The translations under genes were made by a program, and so were the position numbers. From positions 558,402 through 622,401 of the forward strand of contig NZ_SZWE01000001.1 in the NCBI RefSeq assembly GCF_009669325.1: DNA of 64,000 nucleotides. Reading direction: 5' to 3'. How positions within the stretch are numbered: the stretch's first letter is position 1; each line of letters begins with the position of its first letter. Source of the stretch: Roseovarius bejariae (GTDB taxonomy: Bacteria > Pseudomonadota > Alphaproteobacteria > Rhodobacterales > Rhodobacteraceae). Under the pieces are notes generated by a model, which ran no database searches, was not told the origin of the DNA, and saw only the letters and a list, made by a program, of their open reading frames with translations. This document shows, piece after piece, positions 47,150-55,094 of the stretch.

Positions 47150-47620
47150 TCACATGTCGTAGGCGAAGCTGGCGATGTAACGGCGCCCACGTGCTGGCAC
47201 ACCCGCGCCATCGGTCGTGAGCGGCACCGCCACCTCGTTCGGGCTATCGCGCATATCCTCGACCGCAGCATCGATATGGAGCGTATACCCCGCATCGAAC
47301 AGCGCGTCGGCCAGATCAAGCGTGATCTCAAGCGTCCGGCCCGCACCGACGCTGGCGCCGGTGATTCCATTGACCTGCCCCGTGTCTCCGCCCGTGGCGC
47401 GGCTCCAGTCGCTCAGATGCTCATAGTATTTCGACTTGCCACCAGCCATCCAAAGACTGCCGACATAGGCCCCCGAAGCATCGGTGACATACAGCGCCAG
47501 ATAGGCCCCGTCGCCACCATAATTGTTCAACTTGGTGGTCAATGTGACCGGCTTGGCCAATGCAAGACCGGGAAGCGTGAGCGCCGTGGTAAGCGCAAGC
47601 GATGCAAGTAGCGATTTCAT
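47150..47620 (-). CDS. Periplasmic DUF2271 protein with flavinylation-like TGAS motif
   Basis: This 156-residue protein has a Sec signal peptide (cleavage after ALA, residue 22) and a DUF2271 beta-sandwich: LTTKLNNYGGDGAYLALYV, then LWMAGGKSKYYEHLSDW. The segment NGITGASVGAG contains T87-G88-A89-S90, which resembles the ApbE target pattern [S/T]GA[S/T], although the usual Ser/Thr two residues later is Gly92. The ATG at 47618-47620 was chosen because AAGGA lies 8 nt upstream. It sits between a PepSY gene and the reductase fusion. It may be a covalent flavoprotein that receives electrons outside the membrane; this is inference. Confidence 0.8.
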   Translation of the reverse strand: MKSLLASLALTTALTLPGLALAKPVTLTTKLNNYGGDGAYLALYVTDASGAYVGSLWMAGGKSKYYEHLSDWSRATGGDTGQVNGITGASVGAGRTLEITLDLADALFDAGYTLHIDAAVEDMRDSPNEVAVPLTTDGAGVPARGRRYIASFAYDM

Positions 47621-47657
47621 CGGATTCATCCTTTTCGACAATTGACTGTGAAGCGGC

Positions 47658-48038
47658 TCAGTTCACTTGAACCTTGGGAGGCGCGCCATCGCCAAACAGA
47701 CCGTTCTGCGGCGGGGCAACGGTACCGGCGGGCGCCGGGTTGCGGGCACCGCCCTCGTCGTCGTCGTCATCCTCGTATTCCATCTCGACAACCCGGAGCG
47801 TCGCCGGATCGAGTTTCACCTCGACCCTCCGGTTGCTGCTGTCGCGGCCCTCGATCTCATAGCATCCATCGTCGACCTCGAAGTCACGCACGGTCCAGCC
47901 GTTCTTCTCGGCCACCTGCATCGCAGCCTCCCGCGATTGCCACGTATCGCGGGGGGCATAGCACTCATCATCATCCGCAAGCACGGCGCCCGCGGGCAGG
48001 GTTGCTAATAGGGAAAAGGCAATCAGGGTCTTTCTCAT
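47658..48038 (-). CDS. Small secreted PepSY protein with acidic tail (paralogue B)
   Basis: This 126-residue protein has a Sec signal peptide (cleavage after VLA about residue 21) and one PepSY domain. Features are DTWQSREAAMQVAEKNGWTV, DDGCYEIEGRD and a strand RRVEVKLDPATLRVVEMEYE. A five-Asp run and a Pro/Gly-rich tail follow. Two cysteines (about 27 and 59) could form a disulfide. It is about half identical by eye to the neighbour at 48218-48535. The ATG at 48036-48038 has AAAGGAG at 8 nt. It heads the operon with the DUF2271, reductase and apbE genes, with a shared regulatory element 75 bases upstream. Confidence 0.85.
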   Translation of the reverse strand: MRKTLIAFSLLATLPAGAVLADDDECYAPRDTWQSREAAMQVAEKNGWTVRDFEVDDGCYEIEGRDSSNRRVEVKLDPATLRVVEMEYEDDDDDEGGARNPAPAGTVAPPQNGLFGDGAPPKVQVN

Positions 48039-48112
48039 GGCAGGGTCTCCTTTCATCTGCTGGGTACAATCTGAAGACCCGACCTGAGGGCTTCCTGACG
48101 ATCCGACGAATT

Positions 48113-48132
48113 CCTCTTCAGCTTGCCGTCAG
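48113..48132 (-). promoter_or_regulatory. Candidate response-regulator site upstream of PepSY paralogue B
   Basis: CCTCTTCAGCTTGCCGTCAG contains the direct repeat TTCAG-N6-GTCAG with an 11-bp period, as expected for an OmpR/PhoB-type dimer. It matches the element at 48614-48633 in 18 of 20 positions and lies 75 bases from the start codon. Confidence 0.6.
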
Positions 48133-48141
48133 AAAGAAAAA

Positions 48142-48164
48142 GGCCCCGCCGGGGAAGCGGGGCC
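48142..48164 (-). terminator. Rho-independent terminator after PepSY paralogue A
   Basis: A GGCCCCGC / GCGGGGCC stem with a 7-base loop is followed on the minus strand by TTTTTCTTTCT. It separates the transcript of the gene at 48218-48535 from the next PepSY operon. Confidence 0.8.
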
Positions 48165-48217
48165 AGTTGCAGCCGAAGGGACGATCGGCCTTGCAGGGAG
48201 GTATCACTCATCCTCCC

Positions 48218-48535
48218 TTAGTCACGGTCGCGACGGTCATCATCATCGTCGTCATCATCATCATCGTCGTCCTCGTATTCGAACTCGATCATCTGAAGCG
48301 TGGAAGGATGAACAGTCACCTCGATTCTGCGCCCATTCGCATCGCGACCGTCGATTTCATAACACCCATCGTCGATCTTGATCCGCCGCACCGTCCATCC
48401 ATTCTCCGCGGCCAGCCGGGCAACGGCGTCTCGCGGCTGCCAGTCAGCCATCGGCACGAAACAATCATCGTCCGCCAATGCCCCACCGGCCGGAAAAACC
48501 GCAAGAATGCCGAGAATTGTCAATGTCGTCTTCAT
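48218..48535 (-). CDS. Small secreted PepSY protein with poly-aspartate tail (paralogue A)
   Basis: This 105-residue protein has a Sec signal peptide (cleavage after ALA about residue 21) and one PepSY domain. Its features ADWQPRDAVARLAAENGWTV and DDGCYEIDGRD run parallel to those of the gene at 47658-48038. The C-terminus is a run of 12 aspartates followed by RRDRD, encoded by GAT/GAC repeats that could change in length. Two cysteines are conserved with the paralogue. The acidic tail could bind divalent metal ions in the periplasm. It is divergent from the two-component system and has its own terminator. Confidence 0.85.
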   Translation of the reverse strand: MKTTLTILGILAVFPAGGALADDDCFVPMADWQPRDAVARLAAENGWTVRRIKIDDGCYEIDGRDANGRRIEVTVHPSTLQMIEFEYEDDDDDDDDDDDDRRDRD

Positions 48536-48613
48536 GGGCCAAACTCCTCATGGCTCGCCTCTTGATGCGTTGATGCACTGCCAAGCTTACAACAGCCTGA
48601 AGGGGCCTGCCCC

Positions 48614-48633
48614 CCCTCTTCAGCTTCACGTCA
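48614..48633. promoter_or_regulatory. Candidate response-regulator site between PepSY A and the two-component genes
   Basis: CCTCTTCAGCTTCACGTCAG contains the direct repeat TTCAG-N6-GTCAG with an 11-bp period. It lies 79 bases upstream of the PepSY gene and 47 bases upstream of the response-regulator gene. The near-identical copy at 48113-48132 makes a common regulator likely. Confidence 0.6.
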
Positions 48634-48679
48634 GCCAGACAGGTCAAGCAAGGGGCACCGAAACAGGACAGGAACGACC

Positions 48680-49339
48680 ATGCGCATTCTGCTGATTGAA
48701 GACGATACGACACTCGGGGCCGCGGTGCGTGATCAAATCGATGCCGATGGACACTCGGTGGACTGGGTGACGCGGCTGGATGCCTCCGCCGACGCGCTAA
48801 GCGCCACATCCTATGACCTGATCCTGCTCGACCTCATGCTACCGGATGGGCGTGGTGTCGTTTTCCTCAAGGACTTGCGCGCGCGGGGCGATGTGACGCC
48901 GGTCATCATCCTGACAGCCCTCGATCAGGTCTCGGACCGGATCGAGGGGTTGAACGCAGGGGCCGACGACTATCTGGTGAAACCCTACGATCTGGCCGAA
49001 CTGTCCGCCCGGATCGGATCGGTCGCCCGACGTTACAGCGGCAACCCGAACCCGATCGTCAGCCATGGATCACTGGACATCGACCTCGCCGCGCGCAGCA
49101 TTCACCGCGATGGCAAGCCCGTCCCGCTGACTGCCCGCGAGTGGGCACTGTTCGAAGCCTTCCTGTCTCGCCCCGGGCAACTCCTGTCCAAGCCCCAACT
49201 GGAAGAAAAGCTCTACGCCTTCGACTCGGACATCGAAAGCAACACAATCGAAGTCCACATCAGCCGCCTTCGCAAGAAGCTCGGAAGCGCCGTCATCGAA
49301 ACCGAGCGCGGCATGGGCTACAGGCTGGGCAGGCCATGA
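48680..49339 (+). CDS. OmpR-family response regulator
   Basis: This 219-residue regulator has a receiver domain with the acidic pair Glu7/Asp8-Asp9, phosphoacceptor Asp51 in LLDLMLPDG and a Lys in VKPYDL. Its winged-helix DNA-binding domain (about 125-217) includes SNTIEVHISRLRKKL. It is close in type to QseB/PmrA/BqsR regulators, which bind direct repeats with 11-bp spacing. It is coupled to the sensor kinase by an ATGA overlap and faces the PepSY gene. Its likely targets are the two PepSY promoters. Confidence 0.93.
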   Translation: MRILLIEDDTTLGAAVRDQIDADGHSVDWVTRLDASADALSATSYDLILLDLMLPDGRGVVFLKDLRARGDVTPVIILTALDQVSDRIEGLNAGADDYLVKPYDLAELSARIGSVARRYSGNPNPIVSHGSLDIDLAARSIHRDGKPVPLTAREWALFEAFLSRPGQLLSKPQLEEKLYAFDSDIESNTIEVHISRLRKKLGSAVIETERGMGYRLGRP

Positions 49340-50679
49340 AGTGGCCGGCAAGCCTTCAGGCACGGCTCGGGCTGTCGCTCGGCCTTGTGCTGGCGATTGT
49401 CTGGCTTCTGGCCGCAACGGTCACAGCCGTGATCGTCCGGGGCGAAATGGACGAGGTCTTCGACAGCGCCCTGCGCGAGACGGCCGAACGCATCCTGCCG
49501 CTGGCCGTGACCGACATCGTTGGACGGGAAGATCAGGGCGTGACTCAGCGGCTTGCATCGGTCCGGGAGCACGACGAATTTTTCACTTATCTGGTCCGCG
49601 ATGCTGAGGGCCGCATCCTTCTGCAATCCCACGCGGCAGACACCACAGTCTTCCCGCCCTATGAGGCGCCGGGGTTTCGACAGACCGCCACCCATCGCCT
49701 CTACAGTGACGCGGCGCTACAAGGGTCGATCCGTATCACCGTGGCCGAACCCCTGGCACATCGCGCGTCGGTCGCGCGGGAAATCCAGATGGGCCTTGGC
49801 TTGCCGTTGCTGATTGTGCTGCCCATCGCTCTTGTCGCCATCATCCTCGCCGTCCGCTTCAGCCTCGCTCCCCTGCGCCGTTTTCGGACGCGGCTTGAGG
49901 CCCGTGGCGCCCACGACCTGTCACAAGTGCCTGCCGACGACTTGCCAACGGAAATCGGCCCGCTGTCCGAAACCCTGAACAGCCTTCTGGCCCGGTTACG
50001 TGACGCATTCGAGGCCGAGCGCAGCTTTGCCGCAAGCGCCGCGCATGAACTGAGGACACCACTGGCAGGTGCCATCGCGCAGGCACAGCGGCTTCGCTCC
50101 GAGACACAAGATCCAACCACTGACGCACGCGCCGCTGAAATCGAGGCCACACTCAAGCGGCTCACACGGCTGTCGGAACGCCTGATGCAGCTTGCCCGAG
50201 CAGAAGGTGGACGCCTGCGGAAAGACGAATGCGCGGATTTACGCGCCATCGCGCAGGTCGTGGTGGATGAGATCAGACGCACCGACGCGCCGGACCGGAT
50301 CACGCTGACTCTGCCGGGCACGCCCGTCATGTCAGACATTGACCCCGATGCCTTCGCCATTCTCTGCCGAAACCTCGTTGAAAACGCCCTGCGGCACGGG
50401 ACAAAGACCGCACCAGTCGACGTAACCTTGACGGCGGATGGCCGGCTGATCGTGGCAAACGACGGCCCCGTTCTCCCGCGTGACACCCTTGACCGCCTGA
50501 CAGCGCGCTTCGAACGGGCGAATTCAAACACCGAAGGCAGCGGTCTCGGCCTCGCCATCGTTTCCGCCATCGCGGACCGCATCGGAAGCCCTCTTCGTCT
50601 GGAGTCACCGCGTCAGGGGGCATCATCCGGGTTTCAGGCTTCGATCAGGTTACCGGTCGGTCCCCCGGACGGGTCATGA
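49336..50679 (+). CDS. Sensor histidine kinase with RExxE motifs in the periplasmic domain
   Basis: This 447-residue kinase has two membrane helices (about 12-34 and 153-173) enclosing a periplasmic domain. A HAMP segment follows, then the H-box AASAAHELRTPL with His237 and an ATPase domain (NLVENALRHG, SGLGLAIV). The periplasmic part contains RETAE (47-51) and REHDE (77-81). The RExxE pattern is required for ferrous-iron sensing in the Pseudomonas kinase BqsS, so iron or another metal is a possible signal here. The ATG at 49336 overlaps the regulator gene by 4 bases. Confidence 0.92.
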   Translation: MKWPASLQARLGLSLGLVLAIVWLLAATVTAVIVRGEMDEVFDSALRETAERILPLAVTDIVGREDQGVTQRLASVREHDEFFTYLVRDAEGRILLQSHAADTTVFPPYEAPGFRQTATHRLYSDAALQGSIRITVAEPLAHRASVAREIQMGLGLPLLIVLPIALVAIILAVRFSLAPLRRFRTRLEARGAHDLSQVPADDLPTEIGPLSETLNSLLARLRDAFEAERSFAASAAHELRTPLAGAIAQAQRLRSETQDPTTDARAAEIEATLKRLTRLSERLMQLARAEGGRLRKDECADLRAIAQVVVDEIRRTDAPDRITLTLPGTPVMSDIDPDAFAILCRNLVENALRHGTKTAPVDVTLTADGRLIVANDGPVLPRDTLDRLTARFERANSNTEGSGLGLAIVSAIADRIGSPLRLESPRQGASSGFQASIRLPVGPPDGS

Positions 50680-50765
50680 AACGTCAAGGCCAAAACCGTT
50701 GCGCCCGCCATCATTAACCATGTCTGAGGGCTGCGCCCCCCTGTCACGCTGTGGCCCGCCAAAAC

Positions 50766-50791
50766 GTACGAAACGCACGTACGTTTCGTAC
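50766..50791. repeat. Inverted repeat GTACGAAACG-N6-CGTTTCGTAC
   Basis: Perfect 10-bp arms surround CACGTA in the 242-base gap between the convergent kinase and chloride-channel genes. The arms share TTTCGTAC with the element at 32033-32115. There is no T-run. The rest of the gap 50680-50921 holds no gene. Confidence 0.5.
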
Positions 50792-50921
50792 AAAACTCAC
50801 CGCACGCCCTGTTCATTCCGGGGGGTACGCGGAAAAATACCGATGCGATTCCGACGTTTGACCGACGCGATGCAGCATGGATTTTTCATTGTTTACCATT
50901 GCCTTAGCGCTGATTCGGGCG

Positions 50922-52610
50922 TCAACTGTGCTCTTCCTCGGAGACCGCCGCCAAAGCCCGGTTGTAAGCCTTGAGCGCATCCACGTGGAAAAGCGCCCCC
51001 TTCAACTCCGGCGGCTCCCCCTCTCCACTCAGCACGACCACCGGAATGAAAGGCACAGCCGAGCGGTCGAACAGCGGCATCGCCGCCTCCAGTGTGCCGT
51101 TCATCCCGATATAAACGCCATCCTCGATCATCTCCCAACAGGCGTCCTCGCTGGCGCCCCGCGGGTGATCCGGCGGGCGCATCAATGGCTCCACCCGGAA
51201 CATCGCCAGCAAATACGCCTGCGGCCCGGCGGCCAGTTGCGTCCCCCGCCGATCCAATTGTGTGAGGAAAAACGAGCGTTTAACAAGCTTTGAGCCCAGC
51301 GCGGTGGACATCGACACCGCCACCATCACGGCCAGCCCCGTCTGCCAGTCGCCCGTAAGCTCGAACACGATCAGCGTCGTGGAAATCGGCGCGCCCAGCA
51401 CCGCCGCCGCCACGGCGCCCATGCCCGCCAGCGCGTAAAGCGTGGCCTTGCCGGAGACATCCGGGAAGACCCCCGTCGCGATCAGGCCGAAAGCCAACCC
51501 CGTCAGGGCCCCCACCATGAGCGAGGGCGAAAACACCCCGCCGCCCATGCGTCCGCCAATGGTTATCGAGACCGCAATGACCTTTAATATAGCGAAAACA
51601 ATGGCTTCGTGAAGGACAAGCTGTCCGGTCAAAGCCGCCGAGGTGGTCTCGTATCCGACCCCGATGATATGCGGAAATCCAATCGCCAAGCCCCCGACCA
51701 TGGCCCCGGCAATCATGGGCCGCAGCCAGCGGGGAACGCGCGTGCGCTTTTGCAGGTAACTGGCCATGTCCTCGGCAAAGAGAAGCGAATGCATCAGAAC
51801 CGTCGCCACCATGCCGCACACAAGGCCCAGCAACAGGAAGGCCGGAAGTTCGACATAGAATTCCAACGCTGTCGTGGTGGGCAGGGCAAACTCGGTAATA
51901 TCCCCGAATTCCAAGCGGTTGATGATCGTACCGGCCACGCTGGCAATGACGATGGGCGCAAAGGCGTGTACGGCAAAGTGACGCAAGACCACCTCAAGGG
52001 CGAACAGGGCCCCGGCAATCGGCGCATTGAAACTGGCCGATACGGCCGCCGCCACCGCGCAGCCCAGCAAATCACGCCCCGTGATCCCGTCGGCATTGAT
52101 CCGGTCACTCACCCAGCTTGCGATAACACCGGCCATATGCACCACCGGCCCCTCTCGCCCCGAGGAGCCCCCGGTGCCCAGCGTGATCATCGACGCCAGC
52201 GCCGAGGCCACCCCCTCGCGTCGCTCGACACGCCCATCGTTCAGGGCGGCCCCCTCAATCACGTCCGAAACCGACCGCACCCGCGCATCATCGGTGAAGT
52301 GGTGCAGGATCAACCCGACCACCAGCCCACCAAGGATCGGCACGATCAGCACCCAGTACCACGGCAGGGTTTCGGCCACGGAATGCACCCGGGCCATGTC
52401 CTCGGTCCCGTAGACGAGGCCCTGAAGTACGATGATCCCCTTACGAAACAACAGGGCGGCAAAACCTGCGGCGATCCCGATGATAAGGGCGATGAACCAG
52501 AACTGGATCTGGCTGGGCCCACGATGCAGCATGACAGACCAGCCATTGCGCAGCGCCGCAATAGCCGCAGCCGCCTTTTTCTTCAGGATGGAATTATCCC
52601 TGTCCGTCAT
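50922..52610 (-). CDS. ClC-family chloride channel
   Basis: This 562-residue protein of the ClC family has the anion-selectivity motif GSSGREGPVVHMA with the gating glutamate Glu153, and FNAPIAGALFALEVV. In E. coli ClC two consecutive glutamates follow this motif, and the second (Glu203) is the internal proton site; here the pair is Glu206-Val207. Valine at this place is typical of ClC channels rather than proton-coupled exchangers. A C-terminal cytoplasmic region of about 110 residues may be a degenerate CBS domain. It is divergent from the FAD oxidase gene. Confidence 0.9.
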   Translation of the reverse strand: MTDRDNSILKKKAAAAIAALRNGWSVMLHRGPSQIQFWFIALIIGIAAGFAALLFRKGIIVLQGLVYGTEDMARVHSVAETLPWYWVLIVPILGGLVVGLILHHFTDDARVRSVSDVIEGAALNDGRVERREGVASALASMITLGTGGSSGREGPVVHMAGVIASWVSDRINADGITGRDLLGCAVAAAVSASFNAPIAGALFALEVVLRHFAVHAFAPIVIASVAGTIINRLEFGDITEFALPTTTALEFYVELPAFLLLGLVCGMVATVLMHSLLFAEDMASYLQKRTRVPRWLRPMIAGAMVGGLAIGFPHIIGVGYETTSAALTGQLVLHEAIVFAILKVIAVSITIGGRMGGGVFSPSLMVGALTGLAFGLIATGVFPDVSGKATLYALAGMGAVAAAVLGAPISTTLIVFELTGDWQTGLAVMVAVSMSTALGSKLVKRSFFLTQLDRRGTQLAAGPQAYLLAMFRVEPLMRPPDHPRGASEDACWEMIEDGVYIGMNGTLEAAMPLFDRSAVPFIPVVVLSGEGEPPELKGALFHVDALKAYNRALAAVSEEEHS

Positions 52611-52693
52611 GACCCCTGTACCGTCTTATGCGGTCTTTTCATGCCCGCCCCCTTATCCTACTTTGCGCCGAAATCGTTAAGAGGGGCAAGGCC

Positions 52694-54070
52694 ATGCACC
52701 ATTCCGCCGCATTCACCGAAATTTCCAACCTTCTAGGTGACCGGCTCACACAGTCCAAGTCCGATCTCGACCTGCACGGTCGCAGCGAAAGCCACTTCCC
52801 CCCGATGCCGCCCGAGGCCGTGGCCTATCCCGAAACCACAGACGAGGTGGCGCAGATCATGCGCATCTGCGCCAGCCATGATTGCCCCGTTGTTGGCTGG
52901 GGGACCGGCACATCGCTCGAAGGGCAGGCACAGGCGCCGCACGGCGGGCTTTGCGTTGATTTTTCCCGTATGAACAAGGTGTTATCCATCCACCCCGAGG
53001 ATATGGACGTCACCCTGCAACCGGGTGTCACGCGCGAAGCACTGAACACCGAATTGCGCGCGACGGGCCTCTTCTTCCCGGTCGATCCGGGGGCCAATGC
53101 CTCGCTTGGCGGGATGGCCGCAACCCGCGCCAGCGGCACAACCGCCGTGCGCTATGGGACCATGCGCGACAACGTGTTGGGGCTTGAGGTCGTCACCGCG
53201 ACCGGCGAGGTGATCCGCACCGGCACGCGGGCGCGCAAATCTTCGTCCGGGTATGACCTGACCGGGCTTTTCGTGGGGGCCGAGGGCACGCTTGGCCTGA
53301 TCACCGAACTTACCCTGCGCCTACAGGGACAACCCGAGGCGATCTCAAGCGCGGTCTGCGCCTTCCCCGATGTCGGCAGCGCCGTGGCCTGCGTGATCGA
53401 CACCATCCAGATGGGCCTGCCCATGGCCCGGATCGAACTGATGGACCCGGCCAGCGTCGCCGCCGTCAATGCCCACTCGGACATGGACCTGCCGGAAACC
53501 ACTCATCTTTTGCTGGAATTCCACGGCTCTGACTCGGGCGTCACGGAACAGGCCGAAACCTTCGGCGAAATCGCAGCGGAACACGGTGCCAGCGGCTTTG
53601 ACTGGGCCACCCGACCCGAGGATCGTACCCGCCTCTGGACCATGCGCCACAACGCCTATCACGCCATCCTCGCCAGCCGCCCGGGAAGCCGCGCCGTGGT
53701 GACCGACCTTTGCGTGCCGATCTCGAAACTGGCGCAAGCCATCGAGGAAACCCGGACCGACCTGGCCCAAGCCGCCCTCCCCGGCCCGATCCTCGGCCAT
53801 GTTGGCGACGGCAATTTCCACGCCATCCTGCTGTTCGACGAGGGCGATACGGCAGCTACCGAGCGCGCAAAGGAAGTGCACCACCGCATGGTGCAACGCG
53901 CCCTCGCCCTTGGCGGCACCGCCACCGGCGAACATGGCGTGGGCATCGGAAAACGCCCCTATATGAACGAGGAACACGGGGGCAGTTGGGGCCTCATGGG
54001 CCAGATAAAACAGGCCCTCGACCCGCAAAACATCCTCAACCCCGGCAAGCTGGTACCGCCAAGGAATTGA
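52694..54070 (+). CDS. FAD-linked oxidase of the D-lactate/glycolate dehydrogenase type
   Basis: This 458-residue flavoprotein has the PCMH-type FAD domain (GWGTGTSLEGQAQ, DPGANASLGGMAATRASG, GAEGTLGLITELTLRL). A C-terminal FAD-oxidase domain follows with GHVGDGNFHAILLF and GEHGVGIGKRPYM. It most resembles cytochrome-linked D-lactate dehydrogenases and GlcD. The absence of glcE and glcF next to it argues for D-lactate dehydrogenase. The ATG at 52694 has GGGGCAAGG upstream and a normal family N-terminus. Confidence 0.88.
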   Translation: MHHSAAFTEISNLLGDRLTQSKSDLDLHGRSESHFPPMPPEAVAYPETTDEVAQIMRICASHDCPVVGWGTGTSLEGQAQAPHGGLCVDFSRMNKVLSIHPEDMDVTLQPGVTREALNTELRATGLFFPVDPGANASLGGMAATRASGTTAVRYGTMRDNVLGLEVVTATGEVIRTGTRARKSSSGYDLTGLFVGAEGTLGLITELTLRLQGQPEAISSAVCAFPDVGSAVACVIDTIQMGLPMARIELMDPASVAAVNAHSDMDLPETTHLLLEFHGSDSGVTEQAETFGEIAAEHGASGFDWATRPEDRTRLWTMRHNAYHAILASRPGSRAVVTDLCVPISKLAQAIEETRTDLAQAALPGPILGHVGDGNFHAILLFDEGDTAATERAKEVHHRMVQRALALGGTATGEHGVGIGKRPYMNEEHGGSWGLMGQIKQALDPQNILNPGKLVPPRN

Positions 54071-54075
54071 CGTAG

Positions 54076-54972
54076 TCACGCGGGCGGCGCGGCCCGACGC
54101 CACAAAGGCGCAGGGCCGCGCCAGAACATCACCAGATTTCCGAATAGCGCCACAACCACGCCGATACCGGCCAATGGCGTCCATTCAAAGCCCTCAAGCA
54201 AGGTGGACGCCGCCATCGCCACCACAGGGAACAAAACCGTAGCATAACCTGCTTTGGCCGATCCAATCCGCCAAACCAGAACCAGATAGGTTGTGAATCC
54301 GATGACGGAGGCAAAAACCGCCAGATAGAGCAGCCCCGCCCAATAAACCGCGCCTTGCGGTAGAACCAAGACCTCTCCTTTGACGGCGAGCATCCCCAAC
54401 AGTGCCAAGGCCCCGATGGCAAGACCCCATGCATTGGCCAAAAGGGGCGGCACGCCCGAACTGCTGTTGACGCGCGAGGCCATGTTTCCCCACGAAAATA
54501 TCATGGCGCCCAGCAAGGCCCAGCCGATGCCTGTCATGGTCTCCACCTCGCGCGCCACGGCCAGATCGCGCCAGAACATCAGGCTCACCCCCACGACGCC
54601 CAAGACACCGGCAAGACCGACCTGCGCCGTGATCCGCTCGCCAAAGAATACCCGCGCATTGATCGCGTTGAAAATCGACGCCAGCGAGAAAATCACCGCC
54701 ACCATGCCCGACGGGATCAAGGCTGCCGCATGGTAGAAGGCCACGAAATTGAAGCTGAACAAACACAGCGCCTGCACGACCACGAAACGCCAGCGTGCGG
54801 GGCGTCGCAACCGCCCCGTCACCGCCAACCCCGCCAACAAGATCAAAGCGGCAAGTGCCATGCGATAGAACACCGACACATCCAAGGGCACCGGCCCGAT
54901 CTGTAGCTTGATCGCGTACCAACTCGTCCCCCAGATCAGGACAGTCACGATGAATAAGACGGGTGTGGGCAA
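54076..54972 (-). CDS. EamA-family (DMT) transporter
   Basis: This 298-residue inner-membrane protein has ten hydrophobic helices in two EamA repeats: WGTSWYAIKLQIG in the first and ALLGAMIFSWGNMASR in the second. A TTG at 54970-54972 was chosen as start because GGAGG lies 7 nt upstream; the ATG 13 codons further up lacks a site. Members export amino acids or metabolites; the substrate is unknown. The divergent AraC-type gene 122 bases away probably regulates it. Confidence 0.87.
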   Translation of the reverse strand: MPTPVLFIVTVLIWGTSWYAIKLQIGPVPLDVSVFYRMALAALILLAGLAVTGRLRRPARWRFVVVQALCLFSFNFVAFYHAAALIPSGMVAVIFSLASIFNAINARVFFGERITAQVGLAGVLGVVGVSLMFWRDLAVAREVETMTGIGWALLGAMIFSWGNMASRVNSSSGVPPLLANAWGLAIGALALLGMLAVKGEVLVLPQGAVYWAGLLYLAVFASVIGFTTYLVLVWRIGSAKAGYATVLFPVVAMAASTLLEGFEWTPLAGIGVVVALFGNLVMFWRGPAPLWRRAAPPA

Positions 54973-55094
54973 GACAGTTCCTCCATGTAGGCCCCTTTCC
55001 CCTACCCCCAATCACCACAGGAGGATTGCACGATCTTGCGGTGAAATGCGCCGCGGCCTTTTGCAGGGGCTCCAGACAGGTTAAACTTTCCCAC

